Shown here one piece after another: positions 1 through 6,956 of a stretch of DNA of 15,021 bases (positions are counted from its first letter, which is position 1; every line of letters begins with the position of its first letter). A model generated the notes under the pieces. It had not been told where the DNA came from. It did not search any database and saw nothing but the letters and a program-made list of their open reading frames with translations. A program made the translations under genes and the position numbers. The DNA is taken from the NCBI GenBank assembly GCA_041742255.1, contig JBGSIZ010000004.1:1-15021 (forward strand), written 5' to 3'. Source of the DNA: JBGSIZ01 sp041742255 (lineage in GTDB: Bacteria > Pseudomonadota > Alphaproteobacteria > Rhodobacterales > Rhodobacteraceae).

Positions 1-483
1 GCCCTGCCCGCGATGGACGATGACACGCTTCTGGGCACGCTTGACACATGGCTGGCGCCCCGCCTGACGGGGGTGCGAACGGCGGACGACTGGAAACGGT
101 TCGATCCGTTGGAGGCGCTGCGGGGGATGCTCGACTGGACCCAGATGCAAACCCTCGATGCGGCGGCCCCGGCGCATTTCACCACGCCCCTCGACCGGAA
201 AATCCCCATCGACTATGACGGGGCAGTGCCGGAAATCACCCTGCGATTGCAGGAAATGTTCGGGGTCACGCGGCACCCCACCATCGGGCGAACGCCGATC
301 AAGGTGACACTGCTGTCGCCCGCGCAAAAACCGCTGCAAACCACCAGCGACATACCGGGCTTCTGGGCCACCTCCTATGCGGATGTGCGCCGGGACATGC
401 GCGGGCGCTACCCCCGGCACCCCTGGCCCGAAGACCCGACGCAGGCCGATCCCACCTTGCGGGCAAAACCGCGCGGAACCTGA
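1..483 (+). CDS. hrpB: ATP-dependent helicase HrpB, C-terminal fragment
   Basis: This is the 3' end of a gene that begins before the window; the frame is open from base 1 and stops with TGA at 481-483, giving 160 residues. The sequence matches the HrpB C-terminal domain, which follows the DEAH-box helicase core. The diagnostic stretch near the end reads LLSPAQKPLQ, then PGFWATSY, then DMRGRYPRHPWPEDP, a hallmark of HrpB C-termini. The helicase motifs themselves lie outside the window. HrpB is a putative DEAH-box RNA helicase of poorly defined cellular role; its function here is inferred from family membership only. The first ATG at 13 is internal to the protein and is not a start. No clear intrinsic terminator follows the stop, and a candidate promoter for the next gene lies just downstream. 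Confidence 0.9.
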   Translation, partial: ALPAMDDDTLLGTLDTWLAPRLTGVRTADDWKRFDPLEALRGMLDWTQMQTLDAAAPAHFTTPLDRKIPIDYDGAVPEITLRLQEMFGVTRHPTIGRTPIKVTLLSPAQKPLQTTSDIPGFWATSYADVRRDMRGRYPRHPWPEDPTQADPTLRAKPRGT

Positions 484-498
484 TCACAGGGCAAGGAT

Positions 499-527
499 TT
501 GTAAACGGGTGCCGGTTCATGTATATC
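499..527 (+). promoter_or_regulatory. candidate sigma-70 promoter for the Nudix gene
   Basis: TTGTAA (499-504) is followed after 17 bases by TATATC (522-527), each matching the consensus at four of six positions. Transcription would start near 534, leaving about 30 bases before the chosen ATG at 566. It lies in the 82-base gap after hrpB. This is pattern recognition only. Confidence 0.4.
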
Positions 528-565
528 CACAAGGTAATAATCATAAACGTATGTCAGGCGGTGCA

Positions 566-1033
566 ATGTCCCAATTCCCACGCGACCTTATGGCGGAACG
601 CCGTGCAGGCCGGATTGCAGGCGTGCCGCCGCTCGCGCTGCAAATGGCGGCGCTGTGCTTTCGCAAGGGCAAGGACGGGATACAAGTGCTGCTTGTGACG
701 TCGTCCAACGGGCGCTGGATTCTGCCCAAAGGCTGGCCCGTCAAAGGTCAGGATGACCCGGCCACAGCACTTCAGGAAGCGTGGGAAGAGGCGGGCGTGA
801 AAAAAGGCAAGGTCACCAAAAAGGCCATCGCGACCTACAAAACCGTCAAACGGTTTGACGATGGATCAGAAATGCCCTGCAAAACCAAGGTGTTCAAGGT
901 CCGGGTCAAGGATCTGGTCAAAGATTATCCCGAATCCGACGACCGCACCCGCCGCTGGATCAACCCCTCCAAGGCGGCGATGCTGGTCGAGGATGCCGCC
1001 CTTGGCGACGTTCTGCGGGCGTTCAAGGGCTAA
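566..1033 (+). CDS. Nudix hydrolase, diphosphoinositol-polyphosphate phosphohydrolase-like
   Basis: A 155-residue Nudix protein. Nudix enzymes hydrolyse nucleoside diphosphates linked to another moiety; the ILPKGWP lead-in is typical of the diphosphoinositol/diadenosine polyphosphate phosphohydrolase-like branch, but the substrate cannot be read from sequence. The 23-residue Nudix box runs from G56 to V78. It keeps the metal-binding core E71, E74 and E75 and the G77-V78 end. The usual first Glu is Gln (Q62) and the usual Arg is also Gln (Q70). The start at 566 is chosen because AGGCGG (555-560) sits about five bases upstream. An in-frame ATG at 551 would add five residues. A longer reading from 377 would overlap hrpB and is unlikely. 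The gene converges on the DUF1993 gene with 25 bases between stops. Confidence 0.85.
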   Translation: MSQFPRDLMAERRAGRIAGVPPLALQMAALCFRKGKDGIQVLLVTSSNGRWILPKGWPVKGQDDPATALQEAWEEAGVKKGKVTKKAIATYKTVKRFDDGSEMPCKTKVFKVRVKDLVKDYPESDDRTRRWINPSKAAMLVEDAALGDVLRAFKG

Positions 1034-1058
1034 CGCCCAGCCCCCGTGACGCCCCGAG

Positions 1059-1550
1059 TCAGGCCCCCATATAATCGCGCTTGCCCAACTCCACGCCGTT
1101 ATGGCGCAGGATGTTATAACTTGTGGTCATGTGAAAATAGACCTGCGGCAAGGCGTATTGGGTCGCAAACTGCAACCCGGTCATGGTCATCTCGGTGCCA
1201 CGCATCTTGATCGTGATTTGGCGATCCTCACTGCCCGCAAACCGCTCGCGGCCATAGGTGGCAACAAACGCCTGCGCGGCGGCCACACGGGCCTGCAACT
1301 CGGCAAAACTGGTTTCGGTATCGGGAAAGGCAGGCAGGTCGTCGCCACACAACCGGGGCGGCAGGCGGGCGGCGAAATCACAGGTCAACTGCACCTGCCG
1401 GGTCAGCGGAAACATGTCGGGAAACAGACGAAACTGTAACAATGCGACAGGATCAATCTTGCGGGCCTCGCAATGGGCCTCGGCCTTGCCAAGGATCTTG
1501 GTCAAGGCGCCAAGGGTCTGGGTGATCGGCGGCAGGATATGGTCATACAT
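1059..1550 (-). CDS. DUF1993 family protein
   Basis: A 163-residue soluble protein matching the DUF1993 family, which is related to the DinB-like four-helix bundles. The function is unknown. Features recalled for the family are visible: the N-terminal MYDHILPPITQTLGAL, the RLFPDMFPL segment around residues 40-48, and the C-terminal run with HMTTSYNILRHNG, then GKRDYMG. Start: GGAG lies eight bases upstream of the ATG at 1550; the frame stays open to 1604 but the extension (rich in Arg and Ser) has no family-like sequence. A GACTC (GANTC methylation-type) site at 1556-1560 sits just upstream. The gene follows the ACT_3 gene on the same strand with a 66-base gap, so it may be the last member of the argD-argF-ACT transcript. 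Confidence 0.85.
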   Translation of the reverse strand: MYDHILPPITQTLGALTKILGKAEAHCEARKIDPVALLQFRLFPDMFPLTRQVQLTCDFAARLPPRLCGDDLPAFPDTETSFAELQARVAAAQAFVATYGRERFAGSEDRQITIKMRGTEMTMTGLQFATQYALPQVYFHMTTSYNILRHNGVELGKRDYMGA

Positions 1551-1616
1551 GGCGGGACTCCGGGACAGGGTTCGACGGGCACCAGACACCACCGCCCGGC
1601 ACACGGCAAGAGGGGT

Positions 1617-1991
1617 TCAGGCGCGGCTCCCGGCCTTTTGCAACGCCAACAACGCGGCCATCGCCTCATCGGCGCGGTCGGCGGGGACAAAGGCGTGATC
1701 GTGGTGGCATCCGGCCACCATGTTGCAGGCAATCCCAAGGTCCGCCAACACGCCCGCCACGGCGGCGGTCAACCCGACCCCTTCCAGCGACGAATAGACG
1801 TTCAACGTGATGCACACCATCACCGGGGCCACGGCCAGACCCTCGCGCCGGGCCACGTCAACGGGCAGGATCAACGACACCCCCTCGGCCTCGCGCATCA
1901 TGGCCACGGCGTCGGACAGCAATGCAGTGTCGGGAACACTTGCAAACACAAAACGGCCCGGAACCAGAACCGGGGTCATCCCGGCGATCAT
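1617..1991 (-). CDS. ACT domain protein (ACT_3/DUF2241-like)
   Basis: A small protein (124 residues from the ATG at 1991) with a tandem ACT-like fold. Signatures recalled for the ACT_3 family are present: PGRFVFASVP, MREAEGVSLILP, YSSLEGVGLTAAVA and NMVAGCHHDHAFVP. ACT domains usually bind amino acids and act as allosteric sensors. Lying directly behind argF, an amino-acid-sensing role linked to arginine metabolism is conceivable, but this is inference; the family is not experimentally assigned as far as I know. The start is uncertain. An ATG at 1979 also fits, giving 120 residues. A GTG at 2021 would overlap the argF stop by eight bases and add residues resembling those I recall in homologues. 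None of the three has a strong ribosome binding site, so translational coupling to argF is plausible. Confidence 0.82.
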   Translation of the reverse strand: MIAGMTPVLVPGRFVFASVPDTALLSDAVAMMREAEGVSLILPVDVARREGLAVAPVMVCITLNVYSSLEGVGLTAAVAGVLADLGIACNMVAGCHHDHAFVPADRADEAMAALLALQKAGSRA

Positions 1992-2013
1992 GCCCGATGT
2001 GGATTGGACCGGA

Positions 2014-2940
2014 TCAGACACCCAGACACCAGCGCATGACGGCCTTCTGGGCGTGCAGACGGTTTTCGGCTTCATCCCAGATGACAGACTGCGGGCCATC
2101 CATCACGGCGCTCGTGACCTCGTCGTCGCGGTGGGCGGGCAGGCAATGCATGAACACGGCGTCCGTCTTGGCATGGGCCATCAACGCCTCGTTGACCTGA
2201 TAGCCGCGCAACTGGTTGTGGCGGCGCTCGCGGGCGCTGACGGGGTCGTGCATGCTGACCCATGTGTCGGTGACCACCAGATCGGCACCGATCATGGCCT
2301 TGGCGGGATCGCGCTCGATCTCAACCCGGACGCCCTTGGCGCGGGCTTCGTCCAGAAAAACGGCCTCCGGGTCCAGCGTTTCGGGACCAGTGAACGTCAG
2401 GTCAAACCCGAATTGCCCGGCGGCATGGGCGAAACTCGCAAACACGTTGTTGCCATCGCCGGACCACACCACCTTCTTGCCCCGGATCGGGCCGCGATGT
2501 TCCTCGAACGTCATGATGTCGGCCATGATCTGGCAAGGGTGGGTGCGGTTGGTCAATCCGTTGATGACGGGGACGGTGGCGTATTCGGCCATCTCCAACA
2601 GGGTGGCCTCCTCGAACGTGCGGATCATGATAAGGTCCACATAGCGGGACAGAACGCGGGCGGTGTCGGCGATGGTTTCGCCGTGGCCCAACTGCATTTC
2701 GGACCCGGACAGAACCATGGTCTGGCCGCCCATCTGTCGCACGCCCACGTCAAAACTGACACGGGTGCGGGTGGACGGCTTTTCAAAGATCAACGCGACC
2801 ATCCGGCCCGCAAGGGGCTGTTCGTCGTCGGGCATCCCCTTTGGCCGGTTGTTGCGGGCGGTTTTCATCGCCTGCGCGCTGTCGATGATCCCCCGCAAGG
2901 CGTCGGGGGTGGTCTTGTTGATATCCAGAAAATGTTTCAT
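2014..2940 (-). CDS. argF: ornithine carbamoyltransferase
   Basis: Transfers the carbamoyl group of carbamoyl phosphate to ornithine to make citrulline, the sixth step of arginine biosynthesis, in the cytoplasm. It has 308 residues, the usual length for anabolic enzymes. Visible motifs: the carbamoyl-phosphate loop STRTR (56-60), HPCQ (134-137), DTWVSM (225-230) and the catalytic Cys loop HCLPAHR (265-271). The start ATG at 2940 gives the expected N-terminus; only a weak purine-rich ribosome binding site (GAAAGACGAAG) precedes it. It lies downstream of argD on the same strand with 80 bases between, and that gap carries a two-hairpin repeat. The ACT_3 gene follows immediately. No ArgR-type operator was recognised. 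Confidence 0.97.
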   Translation of the reverse strand: MKHFLDINKTTPDALRGIIDSAQAMKTARNNRPKGMPDDEQPLAGRMVALIFEKPSTRTRVSFDVGVRQMGGQTMVLSGSEMQLGHGETIADTARVLSRYVDLIMIRTFEEATLLEMAEYATVPVINGLTNRTHPCQIMADIMTFEEHRGPIRGKKVVWSGDGNNVFASFAHAAGQFGFDLTFTGPETLDPEAVFLDEARAKGVRVEIERDPAKAMIGADLVVTDTWVSMHDPVSARERRHNQLRGYQVNEALMAHAKTDAVFMHCLPAHRDDEVTSAVMDGPQSVIWDEAENRLHAQKAVMRWCLGV

Positions 2941-2964
2941 GCGCTTCGTCTTTCGTTCGGGGGT

Positions 2965-3002
2965 GGGGGCATCCCCCGGCCCACATGGGCCCCCGGAGTA
3001 TT
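2965..3002 (-). repeat. two-hairpin intergenic repeat, copy A
   Basis: Read on the minus strand the element is AATA-N2-CCGGGGG-N10-CCGGGGG-N2-GCCCCC. It can fold as two adjacent hairpins: GGCCCA/TGGGCC (2978-2991) and GGGGG/CCCCC (2965-2977). It lies 18 bases past the argD stop, between argD and argF. A second copy with the same box spacing is at 14778-14817. It could trim, stabilise or attenuate the argD-argF message; it has no T-run, so it is not a standard terminator. Confidence 0.65.
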
Positions 3003-3020
3003 ATTCATTAAAACAATGGG

Positions 3021-4190
3021 TTACAGGGTCTCCGCTGCAGCATCCAAACGGGCAACCGCCTCGGTAATATCCTCGTCCGGGATATTCAGGGCGGGCAGCA
3101 ACCGCACCACATTATCGGCGGCGGCAATCACCAGAACGCCCGCGCCATATCCGGCCTTGACCACGTCGGTATTGGGCACCCGGCATTTCAGACCCATCAT
3201 AAGGCCCGATCCGCGCACCGCCTCGAAAACATCGGGGTGGCTGGCCACCAGCCCTTCCAACCGCTGCCGGAACAACGCGCCCTTGCGGCAGACTTCGGCC
3301 AGAAAATCGTCGGCGGCGATCAGGTCCACAACCTTGCCACCCACGGCACAGGCCAATGGGTTGCCGCCATAGGTGGACCCGTGGGTGCCGGCAGTCATGC
3401 CCGACGCGGCGTCCTCGGTCGCCAGAACAGCACCAAGGGGGAAGCCGCCGCCGATCCCCTTGGCCACCATCATGATATCGGGGGTGACGCCCGCCCATTC
3501 ATGGGCGAACAACTTGCCGGTGCGGCCCATCCCGCATTGAACCTCGTCCAGCATCATCAGAATGCCGTGTTCGTCACACAGGTCGCGCAACCCCTTCAGA
3601 CAGGCATCGGGCAGCGGGCGAATGCCGCCTTCGCCCTGCACCGGTTCCACCAGAATACCGGCGATATTGCCAGCGGCAGCAGCAGCCGTCAGGGCGGCAT
3701 GGTCGCCAAATTCCAGATGGATGAACCCGGGCAACAAGGGGCCAAACCCCTTGACCATCTTTTCCGACCCCGCCGCCGCGATCCCGGCAGACGACCGGCC
3801 ATGGAACGACCCGGAGAATGTGATGATCTGGGTGCGCTCGGGGGCACCTTTGTCATACCAGTATTTGCGGGCCATCTTGACGGCCAATTCACAGGCTTCG
3901 GTGCCGGAATTGGTGAAAAACACGGTATCGGCAAAGGTGGCGGCGACCAATTTGTCGGCCAGCGCCTGTTGGGCGGGGATGTGATACACGTTGGACACAT
4001 GCCACAGCGTCTTGGCCTGCTCGGTCAACACCTCCACCAGATCGGGATGGGCATGGCCCAGCGCGTTCACGGCAATCCCGGCCCCAAGGTCCAGAAACCG
4101 GCGGCCATCCGCCTCGATCAGCCACGACCCCTCGCCTTTGACAAACGACAACGGGGCACGGTTATAGGTCGGCAAAACAGAAGGGATCAT
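3021..4190 (-). CDS. argD: acetylornithine/succinyldiaminopimelate aminotransferase
   Basis: A PLP-dependent class III aminotransferase that converts N-acetylglutamate semialdehyde to N-acetylornithine; many ArgD enzymes also serve lysine biosynthesis (DapC activity). Length is 389 residues, normal for the family. Visible signatures: the phosphate-binding SGTEA (95-99), FSGSFHGR (125-132), E182 in VEPVQGEGG, the cofactor-contacting D215 in LDEVQCGMGRTG, and the Schiff-base Lys K244 in VAKGIGGGFPLGA. The ATG at 4190 has AGGA about eight bases upstream. It is the first gene of the argD-argF-ACT cluster. The ribosome binding site lies inside a 12-base perfect palindrome (4196-4207). A long open frame on the opposite strand is a high-GC shadow. 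Confidence 0.96.
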   Translation of the reverse strand: MIPSVLPTYNRAPLSFVKGEGSWLIEADGRRFLDLGAGIAVNALGHAHPDLVEVLTEQAKTLWHVSNVYHIPAQQALADKLVAATFADTVFFTNSGTEACELAVKMARKYWYDKGAPERTQIITFSGSFHGRSSAGIAAAGSEKMVKGFGPLLPGFIHLEFGDHAALTAAAAAGNIAGILVEPVQGEGGIRPLPDACLKGLRDLCDEHGILMMLDEVQCGMGRTGKLFAHEWAGVTPDIMMVAKGIGGGFPLGAVLATEDAASGMTAGTHGSTYGGNPLACAVGGKVVDLIAADDFLAEVCRKGALFRQRLEGLVASHPDVFEAVRGSGLMMGLKCRVPNTDVVKAGYGAGVLVIAAADNVVRLLPALNIPDEDITEAVARLDAAAETL

Positions 4191-4195
4191 GAAGA

Positions 4196-4207
4196 TTTCC
4201 TAGGAAA
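4196..4207. promoter_or_regulatory. 12-bp perfect palindrome covering the argD ribosome binding site
   Basis: TTTCCTAGGAAA is perfectly self-complementary. It contains the AGGA that serves as the argD Shine-Dalgarno sequence and touches a TATATT that could be a -10 element (4207-4212, minus strand). It could be an operator or chance; no regulator is identified. Confidence 0.3.
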
Positions 4208-4329
4208 ATATAGCCACACGAGGCATGACGGAGCGTGGGCTTGGGGTCAACAGGTATGGGTGCAGCAAGACGCAGGCGCGCAAACGCTCAATCAGCGTCG
4301 GCGTCGATCAAACTGGGGGGCACACATCG

Positions 4330-5274
4330 TCATTGGGAAAAGATACCGGAACTTTGACCCGGCGGAAAGTCCGAAACTACACGTTCCAGCCCGTCACGGT
4401 CTGGCGCGCTTTGGGGCAGCCGGACATCCCGCGCCAGTCCCAGTCTGGACAAGGCAGCGATCAAAACAAAACCGGGGTCCATTTGACCCGGCTCAACCCC
4501 CAGTTTCGCGGAATGGGGAAACGCGTGGTGGTTCCCGTGCCAGTTTTCCCCGAATGTCAGCAGCCCCAGACCCGGCAGGTTGAATCCCTGCACGGGCAGG
4601 TCGCGCACGCGCCACCCCTGATGGCCGCGTTTATGGGCATAATGGCCAACCATCCAATGCCCGGTCAACGACACGACAATCCGCAGACTGACACCCCACA
4701 GGACAAAACCGACGCCCCCCAGCGCCCACAGCCCCAACGCGACGGGAACCTGCTGCAGCATCCATGTGCGCTCCATCAGGCGGTAAACGGGGTGGTGGGC
4801 GATCTCGGGTTCGATGACAAACTGCGGGGGGTGGTCCAGATCGAACCGACACTGCAACTGCCACCAGGCATCGCGCCAGAACCCGGCCCCATGGGACGGA
4901 TGAGGCGGGCAAACGGTCTGGCGTTGATGCCAGTCGCGCATGTCATGGGCGCGGATCATGCCAAACGGTCCGGCCATTCCAACCAGCACGCCCAACCAGA
5001 CCATCCCGTATTCCAGCCAGCGGGGCACGGCAAAACTGCGGTGGATCAACAAACGGTGCATGCCCACGGAATGGCCGGCGCAAATGGTAACAGCGGCGGT
5101 GACACAGAAAACGGCAACGGCGGACAGGCTGAAAAACCACAGCACACCGACAAGAGCCAACCCGGCATGGGCGAAAAACCACAGCGATTTGGGGGCATCC
5201 CAAACGATGCGCCCTTGGGCGGCGGACGTGTCGGGGGTCACATGCACGCGGTCCGTGGATACCAGATCAGCCAT
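4330..5274 (-). CDS. acyl-CoA/fatty acid desaturase-like di-iron membrane protein
   Basis: A 314-residue integral membrane protein of the fatty-acid desaturase superfamily; members insert double bonds (or hydroxyls) into acyl chains using a His-liganded di-iron centre facing the cytoplasm. Hydrophobic spans lie near residues 32-66, 86-104, 173-205 and 230-240. His box 1 is H68-SVGM-H73, followed by H78; box 3 is H246-GN-HH (249-250) inside FGENWHGNHHAFPHSA; a further cluster is H206, H211 and H214. The middle HxxHH box is not canonical; the equivalent stretch reads RAHDMRDWHQRQ (109-119). Substrate is unknown. The ATG at 5274 is chosen; a TTG at 5310 would add 12 residues and start 10 bases after the permease stop. 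It follows the ABC permease gene and could be cotranscribed with it. Confidence 0.8.
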   Translation of the reverse strand: MADLVSTDRVHVTPDTSAAQGRIVWDAPKSLWFFAHAGLALVGVLWFFSLSAVAVFCVTAAVTICAGHSVGMHRLLIHRSFAVPRWLEYGMVWLGVLVGMAGPFGMIRAHDMRDWHQRQTVCPPHPSHGAGFWRDAWWQLQCRFDLDHPPQFVIEPEIAHHPVYRLMERTWMLQQVPVALGLWALGGVGFVLWGVSLRIVVSLTGHWMVGHYAHKRGHQGWRVRDLPVQGFNLPGLGLLTFGENWHGNHHAFPHSAKLGVEPGQMDPGFVLIAALSRLGLARDVRLPQSAPDRDGLERVVSDFPPGQSSGIFSQ

Positions 5275-5320
5275 AGGATGACGGCTAATCGGGGTCACCC
5301 ACCCTGTCAATCCGGCGGGT

Positions 5321-6127
5321 TCAGGCCTTCAACCGATACCCGCGCTTGAACCAATACCAGCACAGGGTCAGAACGATGGCCGAGGCCAGCGTGGCCACCC
5401 ACAACCCGCGCCACGGGCTGCTGTCGGACACGCCCAACATGCCGAACCGGACGCCGTCGATAATATAGAAAAACGGGTTGGCATGGGACATCTGGCGCAA
5501 CACCGGGGGCAAGGCCTCGATCGAATAGAACGTGCCGGACAGGAATGACAGCGGGGTGACCACGAAATTCTGGATGGCGGCCAACTGGTCGAACTTGTTG
5601 GCGAAAATGGCGGCAATCAGGCCGAGGGCGCCCATGAACACGGACCCGATGAACACGAATGTCAGAACCCATAACGGGTGCGCCATACCGACGCCCAGAA
5701 ACAACATGGCCCCGGCGGCGATGACCACGGCCACGATCAACCCGCGCACAACGGCCCCCGCGACATATCCCGCAACCAACTCTGCCCCGCTCAGGGGGGG
5801 CATCAGGGTGTCCACGATATTGCCCTGCACCTTGGCACTCGCCAGGCTGGAGGAGGTGTTGGAAAATGCGTTCTGAATGACGGTCATCGTCAGAATACCG
5901 GGGGCGATGAAGTGCAGGAAACTCACGCCCATCACGTCGCCGCGCTGCGATCCGATGGCGATGGTGAAAATCATCAAAAACAACGCAGCGTTGATCAGCG
6001 GGGCCATGATGGTCTGGGACCAGACATTCATGAACCGCATGACCTCGCGCCGGGCCAGCGTGGCAAGGCCCAACCAGTTCACCCGGCCAAACCGGCGAAC
6101 GCCCATTCCACCCATCTCTTGCATCAT
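5321..6127 (-). CDS. ABC-2 type transporter permease
   Basis: A 268-residue membrane protein of the ABC-2 permease family (YadH/drug and polysaccharide exporters). About six hydrophobic spans are visible, starting at TIMAPLINAALFLMIFTIAI, and the typical family string FLSGTFYSIEALPPVLR occurs before the last spans. It should pair with a separate ATP-binding subunit, but no Walker-type ATPase gene lies next to it in this window, so its partner and substrate are unknown. The start at 6127 is chosen because AAGGGA sits about five bases upstream; ATGs at 6124, 6115 and 6106 are alternatives. The open frame up to 6232 runs through the gcrA promoter and is not coding. It is divergent from gcrA. Confidence 0.87.
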   Translation of the reverse strand: MMQEMGGMGVRRFGRVNWLGLATLARREVMRFMNVWSQTIMAPLINAALFLMIFTIAIGSQRGDVMGVSFLHFIAPGILTMTVIQNAFSNTSSSLASAKVQGNIVDTLMPPLSGAELVAGYVAGAVVRGLIVAVVIAAGAMLFLGVGMAHPLWVLTFVFIGSVFMGALGLIAAIFANKFDQLAAIQNFVVTPLSFLSGTFYSIEALPPVLRQMSHANPFFYIIDGVRFGMLGVSDSSPWRGLWVATLASAIVLTLCWYWFKRGYRLKA

Positions 6128-6142
6128 CTGTTCCCTTGCAGC

Positions 6143-6181
6143 GATTCGGGCGCTTGTATCCCGCGCCCACCTGCTTAAAAT
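6143..6181 (+). promoter_or_regulatory. candidate gcrA promoter with upstream GANTC site
   Basis: TTGTAT (6154-6159) and TAAAAT (6176-6181) are 16 bases apart, a reasonable sigma-70-like promoter with a start near 6188 and a leader of about 60 bases. A single GATTC (6143-6147), the CcrM methylation sequence, lies just upstream of the -35. In Caulobacter the methylation state of GANTC sites affects gcrA-pathway promoters; the same here is inference. Confidence 0.4.
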
Positions 6182-6248
6182 AGGGGGCTGAGCCGAGACA
6201 CAAGGCCGGACGCGCCCGCGCGCCGCCCCCAACCCATAAGGAAGTCAC

Positions 6249-6881
6249 ATGTCCTGGACCGACGAACGCGTCGAGACCCTCAAGAAGATGTGGGGCGAAG
6301 GCCAGTCAGCCAGCCAGATCGCCAAGGAACTTGGCGGCGTCACCCGCAATGCCGTCATCGGCAAGGTGCATCGGCTTGGGCTGTCCACCCGGGTCGGCGG
6401 TGCTGCGGCACCCGTGCATGCGGCCCCTGCCCCTGCGGCCAAACCCGTGGCCAAGGACAAGGCGACCCCGCCCGCCAAACCCAAAGACACCGCCGAGGTG
6501 CCGCCCGTCATGGTGGACGACCCCGATCCCGTCGCCGTTGTCGAAACGGACGATGACGAGGATGAAGACGACGATGCGCCCATGCCGATGAGCGCGGCAC
6601 GCCGGGCGATCATTCCTGCGGGCCAACCCTTGCCACCGCAACCCTCCGCCAACGAAATCTCTCCCGAGGCACTGGCCAAGGTGTCCGAGGTCGAAAAGAC
6701 CGCCAAGAAACTGACGCTTCTGGAACTGACGGAAAAGACCTGCAAATGGCCGGTGGGCGATCCGGCCACGGATAATTTCTGGTTCTGCGGCCTGCCCGTG
6801 CAACAGGGAAAACCCTATTGCGAGGCGCATGTCGGCGTGGCCTTCCAACCGATGAGCGCGCGTCGGGACCGTCGCCGCTGA
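6249..6881 (+). CDS. gcrA: GcrA cell cycle regulator
   Basis: GcrA is an alphaproteobacterial transcription factor that binds sigma-70 RNA polymerase and CcrM-methylated GANTC promoters to drive cell-cycle genes. This copy has 210 residues. The N-terminal DNA-binding helix-turn-helix (1-48) begins MSWTDERVETLKKMWGEG and includes the family string GGVTRNAVIGKVHRLGLS. A low-complexity linker rich in Ala, Pro and Lys (50-98) is followed by an acidic run of nine Asp/Glu residues (101-109). The C-terminal RNA-polymerase-interacting domain has the conserved Cys/His set C165, C180, C191 and H194 in CKWP, FCGLP and PYCEAH. AAGGAAG precedes the ATG by a few bases. A clear intrinsic terminator follows. 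Confidence 0.97.
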   Translation: MSWTDERVETLKKMWGEGQSASQIAKELGGVTRNAVIGKVHRLGLSTRVGGAAAPVHAAPAPAAKPVAKDKATPPAKPKDTAEVPPVMVDDPDPVAVVETDDDEDEDDDAPMPMSAARRAIIPAGQPLPPQPSANEISPEALAKVSEVEKTAKKLTLLELTEKTCKWPVGDPATDNFWFCGLPVQQGKPYCEAHVGVAFQPMSARRDRRR

Positions 6882-6915
6882 TCCGGGCTATGACATTTTC
6901 AATCTGAAACGGCCC

Positions 6916-6950
6916 AAGGCCCGCCATACCCCGGCGGGCCTTGTTGTTTT
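6916..6950 (+). terminator. intrinsic terminator of gcrA
   Basis: A perfect 10-base-pair stem (6916-6925 AAGGCCCGCC with 6933-6942 GGCGGGCCTT), a seven-base loop and a T-rich tail (6943-6950). It lies 34 bases after the gcrA stop and is oriented for plus-strand transcripts; the minus strand lacks a T-run. Confidence 0.92.
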
Positions 6951-6956
6951 GCAACC

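Noticed and set aside
377..565. N-terminal extension of the Nudix protein into hrpB
   Set aside because: It would overlap about 100 bases of hrpB and includes the candidate promoter; a start with AGGCGG is available at 566.
1807..3372. 521-codon open frame on the plus strand opposite argF and argD
   Set aside because: It is the antisense of two certain genes in high-GC DNA, is rich in His, Gly and Arg, and matches no family. Such frames are expected shadows.
3237..4583. 448-codon plus-strand open frame opposite argD
   Set aside because: Antisense shadow of argD running on into the desaturase-like gene; the composition is typical of a complementary frame.
4225..5349. 374-codon plus-strand open frame opposite the desaturase-like gene
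   Set aside because: Gln/Pro/Gly-rich shadow with no family-like sequence; the minus-strand gene has clear His boxes.
6245..6848. Long Ser-rich and Gly-rich open frames opposite gcrA
   Set aside because: They arise from the complement of the GcrA acidic/Ala/Pro linker codons and have no independent support.
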